Origin: Tetrahymena thermophila SB210
Taxonomy: Eukaryota > Ciliophora > Oligohymenophorea > Hymenostomatida > Tetrahymenidae
DNA length: 64,000 bases
Reading direction: 5' to 3'
NCBI RefSeq assembly: GCF_000189635.1
Contig: NW_002476434.1
Span: forward strand, 310,001-374,000
Shown: positions 40,101 to 55,300 of the stretch, one piece after another
Numbering within the stretch: position 1 is the stretch's first letter
Layout of the letters: every line of letters starts with the position of its first letter
The notes under the pieces: generated by a model
The model's input: the letters and a program-made list of their open reading frames with translations, nothing else
The model's database searches: none
Told to the model about the DNA's origin: nothing
Translations under genes and position numbers: made by a program

Positions 40101-40412
40101 GAAGGTAGTAATTCAGAATAATTGAAAAAGAAATTTTAAAACATACAAACTAGTTTGATTCTAAGATCTTTATATCTATGGAAAAAAATGTCAGCAACAA
40201 ACTTTAATCATGAGAAACTTAAATCTCCTGAAGTTTTAAAACCACTAGCATATACCATAACATTTTTAACTGCACATGTCATAGATTTATTAGAGTCAAA
40301 ATCTAATGTATTGAATAATAATACTATTTCAGTTTCTTTAGATAACGAAGATATAAATTATAAAAATCTAATTGAACAATTCAATTCGTAAGTTTAAAAA
40401 TTATTTTTGTTT

Positions 40413-40443
<31 letters not shown>

Positions 40444-42197
40444 TAAATCAAATTTAAAATTAATTTTAAATTAAAAAGGTTTTTAAAGTATAAATCTTAA
40501 AATATGTCTTTTTTAGATGATTTAGAAGTTATTAAAGCTTCTGATAAAACTTCAGTAGCAAATATTTGTTTAAGTTTTAGCATTTTAAAAAATTTACCAG
40601 AATCCGATATTTCTTGTTTTATTTCAAGATTTTTCTCAACGGATATCTATGAAATAATTGGAAGCACGCACGCTGTCCCATAGTTTATGTTAAGCATCCT
40701 CGGATTTTTCATTTCAGGAATAAAATCTGAAAAGAAATTAGAGGACTACTTTCAAAACGCTGATGCTATAGAAAAAGAAAAAGAAAATAGATTTATTTTC
40801 TAATTATTATAATAAAATGGAAAATTCACTGAAACTTCAAAAAATTTTGCATAGTTTTTCTATCATTTTACTAAAATTATACTAATTTATTAATTATAGA
40901 TTAGCTAAGAGGAAAAAAATAAATAACTACTTGAAGAATTTAAATAATTTTGCTAAAATTGTTTCAGCATAGTCACTGGAAAAGAAATGCCATAATTTAT
41001 AATTAGTTCTATTAGTGCTTTAAGAAAAAAAAAATAAAAATAAGTTGATGTTATTGTGAAGGTAATATTTTAAGCTGATTTAAAGAAATTATTTCACTTA
41101 ATTTAATTTAATATAGGATTTGATTATTTTTTTAGTGGAAGAGACTAACTTGAAAGACTATTTAGAAATAAAAAATGAAGATAAATAAATTAGTTAGCAA
41201 TTTTATTTAATATTTAAAATGCTTTCTACTATATTTAATCGTCCTGTTATAAGTTTGTAAGATTAAACTGTAGTTTAAAATCTTAGCTTACTAATTCAAG
41301 TTTCTGGAGAGGAATTTATTAGTTAAGAGTAGGTATAAAGTTTGGTTGGGCTTCTTTAAGGAGATATTTCAAAAATATTTAATTTAATTAGCTAGTTTAA
41401 TCTATTAAATTAGAATGATATGAAAACAATATAAGAATTTGTTACTATGACTTAAAAATTAGCAGTCTTTTCAAATCGTAGCTCTCTAGAACAAATTAAA
41501 GCAACTCCTTAATAAGTTATAGATGACTAAACAAAAGATATTCTAAAAAGGCTGAATGAAGGAAAAGTAATTAAAATTTCTTGATTTGTATTAAAATAAT
41601 TTAAATAATTAATTTAGATAAGTATTTAGGATATTTTTAGATCTTTAGTAAACTAAGAAGGTTAAAATGGAATGATTAATATTGATACATTTTGTACTTT
41701 CTTGAATAGAATAGGTAAATTATAAATCCTCTTTAACTTTTTTTAGCATACTTCTTTAAAATAAAATACAAGGTATTACACTTAGTTAGCATAGAGCAAA
41801 TGAAATTTTTGCAATAATCAAAAAGAAAAACATACTATCAAGCTAAAAAGAATAATTTTTATTAAGCGAAGATGAATTCGAAAGAGCCTTTGAATATGTT
41901 AATCTTAAAAAAATTAGTATGTCACTTGAGAAGTTAGGAATATCTGCTGCTTTGTTGGCATTATCTCTAGGCACATTAGTACTAATACTAGTTTTATTAT
42001 TTGTGTTCATATTTTTAGGAATATAAGCATTCACTTTAGGTGGTACTTTTGGTGCTATCATAAATTCTATCATCCCAATGGCTGCAGCATCGGCTACAGC
42101 TGCATCATAAGATGATAAAACATAAAATTTGAACGAAAAAAGTATTAAAAATGTGGTAAAAGAGATAGAACAGATTTTAAATTCAAAATAGCTTTGA
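28127..42197 (+). CDS. giant multi-pass membrane protein, copy 3, with one frameshift in exon 2
   Basis: Exons: 28127-28909, 28967-29189, 29255-29471, 29520-29890, 29947-30337, 30392-30618, 30692-31240, 31289-31701, 31886-32254, 32320-32674, 32725-33273, 33337-34230, 34354-34976, 35033-36496, 36554-37087, 37143-37310, 37361-37691, 38061-38407, 38464-38689, 38743-39065, 39129-39261, 39324-39631, 39692-39821, 39874-40008, 40068-40387, 40479-41061, 41117-41566, 41618-41714, 41773-42197. They total 11,938 nt, one more than a multiple of three. The excess is in exon 2, 223 nt against 222 in copies 2 and 4, at the A-run 29068-29073; translation then meets TGA within about ten codons. All other exons match copy 4 in phase, so this is either a very young pseudogene or a one-base sequence error. 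Differences from copy 4: three 7-residue PTGQNTQ-like repeats near the N terminus, and loss of 13 acidic residues in exon 15. Topology and cysteines are as in copy 2. Confidence 0.87.
28373..28435 (+). repeat. 21-bp minisatellite (3 units) coding for PTGQNTQ-type repeats
   Basis: Units 28373-28393, 28394-28414 and 28415-28435 all fit the pattern CCAACAGGTTAGAATACATA plus G with one to four changes. They lie in exon 1 of copy 3 and stay in frame, encoding PTGQNTQ, PTGLYIQ and QTGQNIQ. Copy 4 has one unit and copies 1 and 2 have none, so the expansion is recent. Confidence 0.85.
37701..37735. repeat. TTTA microsatellite in copy 3 intron 17
   Basis: A run of (TTTA)n with two TTAC interruptions lies near the donor of intron 17, which is 369 nt here but only 119 nt in copy 2. 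The same intron in copy 4 has a related run and is 453 nt long, so the expansion predates the split of copies 3 and 4. Confidence 0.7.
40410..40442. repeat. TTTA microsatellite in copy 3 intron 25
   Basis: About eight TTTA units lie inside the intron at 40388-40478. The matching intron of copy 4 lacks the run, so it arose after the two copies separated. Confidence 0.75.
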
Positions 42198-43399
42198 TAT
42201 ATTTAATTTATGTATTAATCTAAAAGATTTTTTTTAATTAAAAAGTAAAAATTTATAAATCAAAAATATTTTTTCATTAAAGATATAATTTTATCATTTA
42301 AATAAATCATCTAAATATTTAGTAATATTAATGATTAACATAAGATGATCGATAAAATAAAAAACATTTTCTTTTAAAAAATGAATAATTCATATTACTT
42401 TTTGGCAATAAACCATCAAATATTTAAAAATAAAAACTTTAACTTTAATTTTAACTTATTATTTAGAAAACTTAATTATTATATGATGTCTTTTAAAATT
42501 CCTTACCATTACTAATTTATTGTGTTTGAGTTAATTTTTTAATCAGATTATTTTAAAGTAAATTTTTTATTTTAAATTAAATTAATGTAAAGATTGAAAA
42601 AATTTCAATTTATACTTAAATGCTTGATATCAAAATTTATATTTCACATCAAAAACAAATTTATGATTAAATATTTTTATAAATAAACAATCAAATTAAA
42701 AATAAAATATTAATATAATGATAGATTTCACAATCTATTAATATATAAATTAATTAATATTTAATTAAATAAAATAAGAAAAATAAAATTAATTAACATT
42801 AAATTTATATTTTATTATTTAATTTTTATAAAATAAAATTAAAATTATTTATTTTAAATTTAAAAGCAAACAAATATATATATAAATATATAATTATATA
42901 AAATTAAAAATTTAATTAATTTATTTATTTTTTTATTTATTTTAACATGTAGCTTCTCAGCTACAGAAAAAATTTGCTGCAAATAGCAATATAAAGCTTT
43001 ATTTCCAAAACTGAAGATACTTATTCAAAAGAATTTATTTTTCTATCTTTCTAATTATTCAGAACATTTTAATAAAGCAATTCTTTTAAATTTTACAAAA
43101 TTAATGTAAAAATAATTTAAAAAACTGGTGAGTGAAGGTAAATTATAGAATAGAGACTTCTACAAATTTAAATAAAATTTATTATCAATTTAAGCTTTAA
43201 AATAAAAAATTATGTTTTATATATATGTTCTTAACTATGTGATAAAAGAATGATAATCTGTTTATAGAAACTTTTGCTTGATCAGTTATTATATGGTTTG
43301 TTGAATTTACTTTTTTATAAAGAAATCTTAAATAAGAGAAGAATATTTAAAAATCAATTAACTAAAAGATTAGAAAAAGAAGGTTTAATAATATTCAAG
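42198..43399 (+). promoter_or_regulatory. spacer and leader of array copy 4
   Basis: The proximal part (to about 42660) is the 3' flank of copy 3. It matches the flank after copy 4 near 57770-58100, sharing ATTTTCTTTTAAAAAATGAA and TTGATATCAAAATTTATATT. The middle, about 42660-42945, is extremely A/T-rich. A small perfect stem, TGTAGC/GCTACA, lies at 42948-42965, right before the leader shared with copy 3 (from about 42990). There is no gene. Confidence 0.5.
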
Positions 43400-46300
43400 A
43401 TGAATTAAAAGGAAAAAGAGAAAGCATAAACATTTGAATAAGAGCTTGTTTTTTAAAGCAGTAGTAATTCAAATAATGAATATAAAAGCAACAAATTGGA
43501 TAAAGATTCTTCTCCTTTTGACTAGGTAATTGAGAAGAAAAAATTGCTGAGTCATGAGATGAATATAAACGAAGTCTACTTAGGCTAAAAAAATGAAGAG
43601 AGCAGTAAATAAATCTTTCCAGTCTAAAAAACTAAATCACTTGATTAGCCAACAGGTTAGAATACTTAGGCCTAAGATAAATTTGAAAACTAGTAAGATG
43701 AAGAGGCCGATGTCTCTTCTAATGAACTAATAATTTAAGAAAAAGAAGACAAAAAATAAATGAATTCAATCAAAAAGTTTAAATAGTTCAACAAAAAAAT
43801 ATTTAAAAAAACAGCCAAACTCTAAAAAAGCATCTTTAATATCCTGTTTAAAAGAAAATTATTCAGAATAATTTTATTGCTAGCAATTGAAGTGGTTGCT
43901 ATAGCTCTATTTATAGCTTTCTTTAATGGTTTAGGTTATAGTAGAGGTTAGATTTAAATTTATGAAAGCGATCAAATAAATATTCAATTAAATAGGTGTG
44001 TTATCAAAATTATTGATTATAATAAAAAAGATAATATTGATTTAAACTACCTTTCAAGAACATATCTACCTGATTAGATTGACGGAAACATACTGATGGT
44101 CTACTCGTTTCCAAATCCATAGCCTTACTAAAAAAATTACTCATTTTCTGTAAACTCTCTAAATATTTTTATTGATTAATTTAATCTTTTTTAAATAAAA
44201 TAAGTAATCAAACTCATAAAAGACGTTTTCTTTTGATAATAATGCAAATTATAAATCATGTTAAATTGCATTCTATGTATACCAAAAGACTTAATTGAGT
44301 AGTTTAACAATCAATTGCTTAGATAAACAATGTGATATTTTAATAGATTCATCTAATATATCCTTTACTTCATTAAGCATATAAGGACCTTAAGTCTATC
44401 TTAATTCACCAAGCATAATAGTATAAGTAAGTTTATCTTTAATACATTTTGAATTTTATTTTATAGTTTTTTATTTTAAAAATGTATTTAGGACTTTTCA
44501 TTTTTGACTTTCTAAGGAAATTTTGAAGTTAACAACTTCTAATTTTCAAAAGCTTCTGTAGAAACTTCGGAGGGTGATATAATTATACAATCTTTATAGA
44601 GTATTACTGCAACTGTATAGCTAACCAATAAGTATTATTGTGTCTCAACATATTCCTCAACTCCTATACTGAATACGATTACTAGTAATCCAGCAAGCTG
44701 CACTCTTGGTAACATATTTATGAATTTATAAATTCTTAAAATATTTTAAATAATAGTATTTCCCTATGGAACAACTGATTTTGATCCTAAAAACATGGTA
44801 GCTGAGAGATGTATTTCAGGTTCTATTACTATTCCTTCAAATATAGGAGGGAATCAAAATCTTATTGCTAAGAATACATTTGGTAACCTTTTCATAAATG
44901 TACTTTAAAAAGTAGGGTAAGCAGCAGATTAGATCCTCAATGCATAGTATGTTTATGATCAAACTATTTATGGAAAGAATGGAGATTCAATATCATTTTC
45001 AAATAATTCATAGAGCAGATTGAATAGCTAGATGGAAACAGCAAGTAATCCAAATGTATATGATCCAATCTTTGTTATGAGGTTTGGATCTTCATAAATA
45101 GAGTCAAATACTTACTAATAATGGCAAGTAATAATTTTTTTATTGAATAAAATTTTTAAAAGTTTATCATATTTATTTAAAGATAACATATAATCCAGCT
45201 TATTCATACTTTAAACCTTATTGGTTAGGGGCATTGACGGTAAATCTTCTTAATTCTTAAAGATATTAAGATTAATATTTTCTCGCACCAGGATTTTGTC
45301 CTTTTGTAAATTCGTTGAGCTAAAAGAGGCTTAACTCAGTAAAAGAATTGCTAAAATCATAGTTTAAATCATAATAAAATTCTGCATATTTCATTTATTC
45401 TCTAGCTTGGTAATCTTCAATCAGCTTGCCACCAATCTAATTTACGTAAACTGATACATATAGTAGTTTAAGAGAAATATCTCTTAGTGATAATTATGTG
45501 GACGATTGGATTGATTTTAATAAAAATAGTGATGGCAATATTACAACAACTTAATTGAATGTATCCTAAAGCGGTAATATTTTATCATTTTTACTAATAA
45601 ATAAATAACTATAATTTATTATTATAGGAGTATTAGAAGCAGCAATTATAGTTAGCTTTATATTAGCATGCATAGTAGGATTAGTCCTAATAGTTGCAAT
45701 AGTTTACATAATAAATGTTAACTACATCTATTTACTCAATCACATATCTAATATAGATACCTATTCCTAGATTTTAAATAATCAATAAAATCAAAATGAA
45801 AGAGGAATAGATAGTAATGAAGATCTTGAAGAACAAAAAGAAGAAGATTCTGCAGTATTTATATAATTTTTAAAATTCAAGCCATATATTTTTATTTATC
45901 ATAACACAAAATAAATAGTAAATACCTGAATAAATTAAGTAAAATGAAGCTATAAAAATAGAGTACTCCATAAAAGGAATTCTTAAGTTGTTTTTTAATT
46001 TAATCTTATTATCTCCTCCTTTGAGTGCATATATTGATTAGGTTGTTATACTTTTCTAAAAAGCTAGATAGAATTCTATCAGTGAATTTTATAAATTGCT
46101 CTTTAAAAAGGTTTAAATTAATGAAAAAGCTTCTGATGATATTATCCATAATTTAGAGAAAGATTCAATAGTAGGATCTGAGTTGAAAGGACTGTATGAA
46201 AAATACTGTTATCTAAATTAGGTGCTTGAAAGAAAATTAGATGATGAAGACAGTGTTATTTACCTATAAAAAAGAGGTTTTAAGATAATGAATAAATATG

Positions 46301-49300
46301 ATGCTTTAATTCAGTCTTATTCTTATATTAAATATAATGGAAAAATAGCATCCATCTCTGATACTTAAAATAAAAATTCTTTGTAACTCTTTATAGAATC
46401 TTCATGCACTCTTACTAAATTTCCGAATGATACAATTGATTCAATATCGTTTGACTAATATTACAATGTACTTTTTTTATCAAATGAACAATATTAACAT
46501 ATTATCTTTATTTAGGATTTTTGTGAGATGAATCATATTGCTAAATAAACAATTAGCGAAGGTTAATTATAAAGAGACTTTGGTGTTGAAACAAAATATG
46601 ATCCATTATAAGTGATAGAGAGAGATCCAAACTACGATCTTAAAAAAAATAAGACTATGTATATTGTAGATAAAAATAGAGTTAATAATACCTTTAAGCT
46701 TCTACTCTCAAAGAATCTGAAAGGAAAATAATTTAAAACAGAGGAAATGGAAGAAGTTAAGAAAGAGTTATTTTCTCCAGATTTTTGGTGGTTTTATGAT
46801 ACTTTGACAGTTTTAGCTCACTTAGGATCAATTATTATTTTGGGATGTCCTTTTATTATCCTGATTATTTTTATTAGAATACTTCAATCCAATTATTCTT
46901 CAGTTCCTATTCAGAGATTAATTTTCAGGTAAACTATTATTCTTGTCTTGTTATGAATTTAAAATCAAATATTTTTTATTTGAAAGATTGATTGGCACTT
47001 TTTTAAAATTATATAATTCTCAAGTGATTTAGTAATTTTAAACATTTTAAATGGCAAAATCACATTTTATAACAAATATAAGATTTGAAATTTTATCTAA
47101 AATTGTTGAAAATAATAAGCTATATTTAGGTAGTCATAAATTAATCAATAAAATTAGAAAAAGATTTAACTAAACTAAATGAATATTATTTCAATAATAA
47201 TAAAATATCATTTTTTAAATGTTTAATTTTGTAATCAATAATAATTTGTTTTTTATAAAAAGCTATGATATTATAGAAGAGCCCTCGTCTATCCCTTACA
47301 AATTAATGTCTGATACTGGTATAGTTATTGCAATTACTGTTATATCTCTTATTTTCTTAGGTCTTTCATCATTTGATTTAATTCATTATTATATCTTCAT
47401 GACAATCCCTTAAGAGAGGCAATTTTAAAATTATAATTAATCAAGTTATATCAGAAAATTAACTTCAAAGATAATGTGGGTAATTGTTCTGTTTGTTTTA
47501 TATGGTGTTGGTGTGTATTTAAGTTTAGTAGGAACATGGCTCATCTTAGGTGCTATTATTAATCCAAATGCATTCTTACCATATGCAACTTCAGCTGCTA
47601 CTTTTCTTACTTTAGTTACTAGAAAATATTAGTAAATTTTATTTAATATTTTCAAAAAAAAAAATTCTCAAAAAATTTTTTGAAAATAAAAAAAGAATTC
47701 TAAAGCAGATATTAGATTAAGGAGTAAAACTTTTAACAGATTACTTGAAAGGGTTAGCAGAGAAATAGTTCAAAGATATGTTAAAAAAATTAGATATTGG
47801 AGGTAAAGTTGATTAATTTGTCCCGACTGATCAAGTAAAATCACTATGCTAAGAGGCAGCAAATTATGGCCTAATAGATCCAAAGCAATCTGAAAATATA
47901 TAAGATAATTTAGAGATTATGGTTAGAGATCCTGAGGCTGTTTCTCATCTTGGTAATGAAATGCTACAGATTGCATAAGATCCTAAATAATATGCAATAA
48001 GTATTATGGGAAAATTAGAAGAAAAGGCCAAGCAATAGCTTGAATAATAAGTTAAATATTTATTCTTATATTTTTAATTTAATAAAAAATTTCTATTTAG
48101 CTTAAATAATACCTACCTATCATGGCTCAGAGTCTAACTTAGCTAATTTTTACTATTTTAAGCCGTTAAAATACAAGATTGAAAACAGAATTAGTAACTG
48201 TTCTATCAGACTTAAATTTAGAAATCTAAAACAAATTTAAAGAAAAAGCTGATAAGGATTTAACATAAAAACTAGAAATTTTATCAGGACCTATCTTAAA
48301 ATTAATATTTGAATTTTAGTCATAAGACACTTAATCTAGGTAAGAAAAAAAGAATGCTATTTTATAATAAGTAAGTTACTTAATATCAACTATGGTTTTG
48401 TAGAAATTCCCTTTCTCAAAAGAAAATTATATTTAAATTTAATCAGAAGATAAAAATTTGAAAAATGAAGTTAATACTCAAAAAAAGAGTGGAGAAGGTT
48501 ATGACTATAAACAACTATATCAAGAAAAGCTGAAAAAATTTAATAAGAGCGAAGTTTAAATAAATTAGCAAACAGTATAAAAAGCATTACAAACTATGTT
48601 TAATGGAGTATATAATATATTTAATGAAGGCTAAAAATAAAATTTAGAAGTAAAAAAATAATTTTCATTCTTTAAGTTTATTTATTTTTTTAAATTATTA
48701 AATAATTTTAGGGAGTTTTAAAAGAATTCTTGAAAATTTTATAAGAATTTCAATCTATGCCAGTTTATCCTAAATTAAAAGAAATGTCTAAATTTACTAG
48801 TCTATTGAGCTTAGTAGTAGAGGTCTTTATAAATTTTAAATCATTGTCAAGAAGTGAAATTTTAAGAATGCTTAAAAAGTTTATTTAAGACTCTTAAATA
48901 GAGGATAAATTTGATGTTTGTAAATTTAGTGTAATTGATTTTTGTGACTTCCTTCTTTTGATTATTAGCTCATTTAATTAAGAGTAGAAGACTCCTGATG
49001 TAAATCAAATGAGAGAAATATTTATTTCTATTTTTAAAGAAAGTCAAAACGCTGATAAAACTGATGTCAAAAAGCTGTCTTCAATTGTTGTTTTCTTCAT
49101 TTTAGGATTTAGAAGTAACTTACAAAATATACCAGTTGACGTGATTAAAGATATATTAGAATGGGTTAGAGAAAAATGCAAAGATGATAATGGCTTATTT
49201 AGATTGATTGAATTTATATAGCTTGTTTTAGATAATAAAGGAAATAGTAAAGGAAATGCATAATAAAAAAAGCTAATACTTATATAAAATTTACTGTGTT

Positions 49301-52300
49301 TACTTGAGAAATTATTTAACAATAAGATAGGTTAAATAGAGAATATGCAGGTAGGTTCGCAAAGAATTTATGGTGTATCAAAGGAATTTTAGAAATTCTT
49401 TTTAAAAATTATATTTTGTAAACATGGAAATTTTACAAATTAATCAGATTGGGAAAGTCTTACACAATTAAATCATTTTTAAATCATTTCTAAAAAAATG
49501 AGGATGTCCCCATAAGATTTAATTGGTTTAATATAATTCACGCTCAACTAAAATACATTGCCATAATACTAAAGTTTTATAAGAATGATTCTTAATTAAT
49601 ATAAGGTAATTATTTAATTAATAATATTAATTAATTTTTAAAATTTTTTTTAGCAAAAAATTATTGTTTGTTAAAATTGATTGTTTGATTTACTATTTCT
49701 AAATTTATTGAATAATTTTAAAAATTAATGTAGATTTAAAAGAAAGCTTAAAAAAGATTAAATCAACTTATCGTGTTTGTTTTGTCTACAGATGATTATG
49801 ATCTTCACGAAGTTTTCATTGAATTAGATATTGAAGATAAAATAGAATTTTTGTTTCTTGAAAAAAATAAAAAAGAAACATTAAAAAAGATAAATTTTGA
49901 AGATTTTAAGACAATTCTATAATTTTTAAGAGGAAAATATGACTTTGATCTATTTGAGTCACAAATTACCTAAATATTAGATAAAAACTTCCCTGATTTC
50001 CAAGGATATATGTCTAACAATACTGTTGGAAAAAACAAAAGTGCTAATATCATCAATTTTATCAAAAATATTAAATTTAAAAATTAAGCATTTTCTTACA
50101 TGTTGAATAATATACAAATTGGATAAATCACATACTAATAAATTGCACAGCTGATTAAACATTTGTAAATTGGAGAAGAATAAGGTGTTGATAGCAAAAC
50201 AGCAAATTTATTTGGAAAACTAATATCTTTGACAAATTTAAATAGTTTAAATTTAACTTCATCATCCTCTGTTTTCAAAGAATAAGTTTAAAACCTTGCC
50301 ACGATTATTAATTTAGACGAGAAAATAGTATAGTCTTTTTTATAATTAGTATTTTGCCCTGATGATAAACTATTCGAGTAAATTAAATTTATTTTTTTAC
50401 TGGTGGTATACTATATTAACATTTTAAATATAGGTAATTTAATGATTGCTTTTAGATGCAAATAAGTGGTCTTAATTATAGTTAGTTTATAAACCATACT
50501 GTATTTAACGTGAAAGAAATAGATGATTACTAAAATTAACTTACCAAAATAAATTAAACACTTTTCTAAAATAAAATTCCTATACCTTTACTTAAGAGCA
50601 TAGTTGTAGACATGTAGATTCCATAAAATATGGAAACTATTTAATTCTTGTTGCAGCTCACCAACTAAGAAATCCCTAAAAGCATTAATAGCTTTATCAA
50701 GTTTGTATTTAACTCTTAAATGAATTCAGAAAAAGAAGAATTTATTTAATTAATACTTTAAAGTTAAAATAGTGTTACTGAAAAAAATTACTTAGGTGTT
50801 TCAGGATTAGTAAACATGTTTACAAACACTAAAAGCTCTGTCAAGCTTTAAATTCTTCTTCAATATTTAGCTGACTCTGACAATTAGTATATTTTATTAA
50901 TAGCTTGTATGTTTTGTTATTTAGAGGGTAGAGCAGAAGGAATATTTATAAAAATAAATGACAACTAAAGCAATAAAAAAAACACATTAAAGCTCTCAAT
51001 TGAACAATACTTATCAAGATAATTAGAGATTAAAATAGAATTTTTTGAGGCATTCCAAGCAATTTTTTGTAGCAATATACAACAATTTTCCTCTGCTCTT
51101 ATCAAACTTTTTAGATAGATCGATTACCAAGAGCAGAGATTAATAAAAGAATTCAGTTAATAAGGAATTAAATCAAATTAAGTTGCTCCAGATGGAAAAT
51201 CTAATACAAAAACATAGATTTATATGGAAATTGTAAAAAATAAAACAGAATTATCCTTTAAAGAAGCATAAACATAATAAGAAAATTTTGTAAATAACGT
51301 CACTGTTTCTGATAAAGAAGTTGAGCAATACCTCAACTTAAAAAGAGGTTAATCTATTAATACTTCCTTTTTTAGTAGAGAGCTCAATATCCCTCTTGAC
51401 ATTGTGGAATTCTTTTAGTATATTTATTAAATAAAAAGTGCTGAAGACTATTAATCTATAAATAAAACATTTGAAGAAATGAAAAACAGCTCATCAGTAA
51501 TTTCAGTCTTGAAAAACATAAACTTAGAGTTAAAAGATCTTAAAAATTGCATAAAGTTATTTTATAAAATGATTGAAATATAAGAAGTTTAATAACTTTA
51601 AGAAGCATTTAATTTGCCTTCTACTGTGAATGTAGAAGCATTACAGAATCTTTTACTTCTCGATTAAGATTTTGATGATTTTGCAAATATAGAAGACAAT
51701 AGAAAGTTATTATATAATTCTTTAAACTAAAATACAATAAATTAAAAATTTGAAATAAAACCATATTGGTCTTCTTTTATTTTCTGTTTAACTAAAAATT
51801 TTGTTTTACTTGAAGCTTTTGCTAATAAAAACACTTTACTCCAGCAAGCGACTGATAAAGACCCATAATTAATATCTATTTTCTAAGGTTTTATAGGGTA
51901 TAATATTTATTTCTTTATCAAGCTTTTACAAATTTATTATATTTTAAATAAAGGGTCATTTAGAAGAGAAGTTGTGAATTGCCAATCGAAAAAATATATT
52001 AGAGTATTTATTTGCTTTATCAGTAAGAAATTTTAGTTAAGAAAAAAGAAAAATCAGAAAATTAAGATTATGATGAATATTTTGATGATGAAGACGAAGA
52101 AGAAGGATCAAATGATTAATAGTAATCAGAAAATAAAAGTGCATCTGCTATCTAAATAGAAAAATCAAATAAATTTGAATATGCAATGTATTTACTATAT
52201 AAAGAACTTCAGTTAAGTCCAGTTTGGATTTTGCTAATGTCTGGAGATGTTTGTGCTTGGGATGAATACATTTTAAGATATTACTACACTTACAAATTTG

Positions 52301-55300
52301 ATACAAATTATTAAAATAATCCAGCAATATCTCTCATCTTAATTCTTCAACTAAGATAAACAGCAACTATTGTAAAAGAATTTATCTCCTACCTTGAGTA
52401 TTACATACAAATGTATAAGACGTATTCTGAGCAAGGTGAAACATAACAATTTATTGAGGTTGGGAAAAAAATTGTTTAATTTTTAGGAGAATATTTATAC
52501 CATTTAATTACCAAAGACGCCCACAAGTAATTTTACAATTTAAACTAATTTATAACTTAAAATATTTTAATAAAAAATAAGAATAACTGAGCTTGCATAG
52601 GCTTGTTAATTTCCTTAGGTTATACTAAATTGTTTAGCAGAAGAAGAATTTAATACAATTACAGATGAAAAAGAGAAAGAGTAGTACTAAAAGGATGATA
52701 TTAATAAATTATTTGAAAGAGCAGCTCGAATTTATAAGGATTAAATAGAGTAAGTATTTTAACTTTTTAAAATTCATTTAAATATTTTGAATACTAAAAA
52801 TAGGAAGTAGAATTATTATGACTTTATTTATGATTTATATTCTAATGTTGATAAATTGTGCTTTAAATAACCTAAAAGTACTAAAAAAGCAAATTAAGCT
52901 ACTCACTTCTCTTAAAGTCTATAATAAGATGGAATAGTCTAACTCCTTCTTATAAGCACATTGACACAATTATAGGATAGCAGAAAGTTTTTATTTTCAT
53001 TTAATGATAAAGGATGTGATCATTATAATTAAGTCAGCTATGAAATTGATTTTCTATTAACAACTTTTGATATCTTTTATTTTATGAAGTTGGATAATCC
53101 TAACTTTTAAAAGTTCTACATGCATCCAATTATAGTAAATATTATTATTTATTTATTTACTTACTTACTTATTTACTTTTCAATTATATTTATATAGTAC
53201 TTTGAATTATTAAAAAATAATTATTGCTATTTGTTAGCAATGAATTAAATAATATTTAGAAATAAACATAATTAAATAAATGATTATGTATATAAACAAA
53301 ATTTATTTTCTTTCTGATATAATTTAACATATTAAACAAAAAATAGTGATTTTATCATCAAAGTATTTAAAAGTTTGAGTAAAAATTATAAAAATTGCTC
53401 TGAATTTTCTAAATGATAACTTAAAATAATAAAAAAATAATATGAAAAATAAATTTTAAAATGAAAAAACCCCCATCAAAAGTTCATATTAGTTTTTAGT
53501 AATTATAAATAAGTTTTTTAATCTAAATATGTAATTATGAGAATAATGAGAGAGAAATTTAAATTTATTTTTATTTAAATAATAAAGGGCTTATGCTGTG
53601 GATTTAATATTGATGGCCATGAGATATTATCTCATTCTCCTGTAAAGCCAATAGCTAATTCAGATTTTAGGAAAAAGTTTATTGAACTTAAAAATCATGA
53701 TGAAAAAGAAAATTTAAAAATTGAATAGATCGAAAGTATATTTTAAGACTTTGGTTAGATAATTTAATAAATAGCAAAAGAAGATCCATCACTAATTCTT
53801 AAGGAACCTAATAATGAACCCAATAAAGAACCTAAAGAATAAAAAATAAAGAGATTTAGCTTAAACTTTTTCTCAAGCTTAAACTATTCTGTAAAAACTG
53901 AGAAATCAAGATAATTCATGAATAGGCTAATAGAAGAGTTTGATTCTTTTATTGAGTAATCAAAATAATTTTAAATTTTTAAATAAAATTAATAATTAAA
54001 TTTATAAATAGATCACAATATACAACTGATTCTACAGAGAATTTTTTTTATTTAAATTCTCATAAATCAGAGTAGCAAGAGTAATTAAGAGATGAAGTAT
54101 CATAAGAAGAAAAATCATATTTAGAGTTTGTAGAATCCCCTAATGCTCAAACTCTTTTGGGATTCTTTAAATAGGATTACGAGTGCTTATTTAACAATAG
54201 CGTAATGATACAATACTATCAAGAAGTAATTTAAATTTTGTAGCAATATTTTAATCTAAAGATTATTTTTTAAAATAGGATCTAAAATTATTTGTAAACA
54301 TACTTTAGTTATCAGGATCACTTTGGTCTTCGTTTGCTAAAAATACTGATAATGAAAAATTTACTAGATAAATTTCTTAAGCTACTTAATTTATGAACAG
54401 CAATAAAAAGTCTTTATTATAAATTGCTTCCTTATTCTTTGACGGAATTGATAATGATTTATCTACTATCTGTGAAAGCATGAACATAAGTCCAAAGCTG
54501 TTAAAAATTTTTTCTAAAGTTTTTTTGGATAAATACTATACTGAAATCAAGGATTTTGAAAACCTTCTGTCTCTGACTAAGTATTCTGAAACGAATAAAA
54601 AGTATTAATTAATATTTTATAAATTATAGTTCATAATATTTATCTTTTTACTTGTTTAATTTAGGGTAATTAGGAATATAATACATATATATAGTGGAGG
54701 GCTTGATACAATGTTGGATATCACAAAATTTTCTCCTCTATTTTAATATTCACAATGCTATTAAATTTTTTATTAGATGCTTTACTCATTTGATAGTGTA
54801 AATAAATAAATAAATTTAATTTTTATTATCATAAATAATTATTATTTAAAATAAAAAAAAAGTGGAGTATTCTAAGCTAAAAAACTGATCCTTGTAAGAT
54901 TAATATAGCAGAATAAGTTTTTCTTTCACCAGATAGAGAGGAAAATAAATTTATGCTATAAAAAATTGTTTTCAAATTGTGTAAAGAGGTTATGAAAGAA
55001 TAAGTAAAAAGAGCAAAAGATAATAATGATCAATCATTTGTAAATAAATATTCTCACCTTCTTGAAGAAGGAAAAAATAAAGAAAAAAACGAATTTGTGA
55101 TAGAAGCAATAAATTGCATTATTGATAATTCTTGGAAGTTCTTATTTAACTAAAAAGAAGAGTTGATAAAGTAAAATATTGATTGTATTTTACTTTATTT
55201 ATTTACTTATTAAAATTATTTTACAGTTAATTCATGAATTATACTTTCAATGTATCTGAAAGCTAAGTTAAACTTTTAAAGATTTTATGCATATTTAAAC

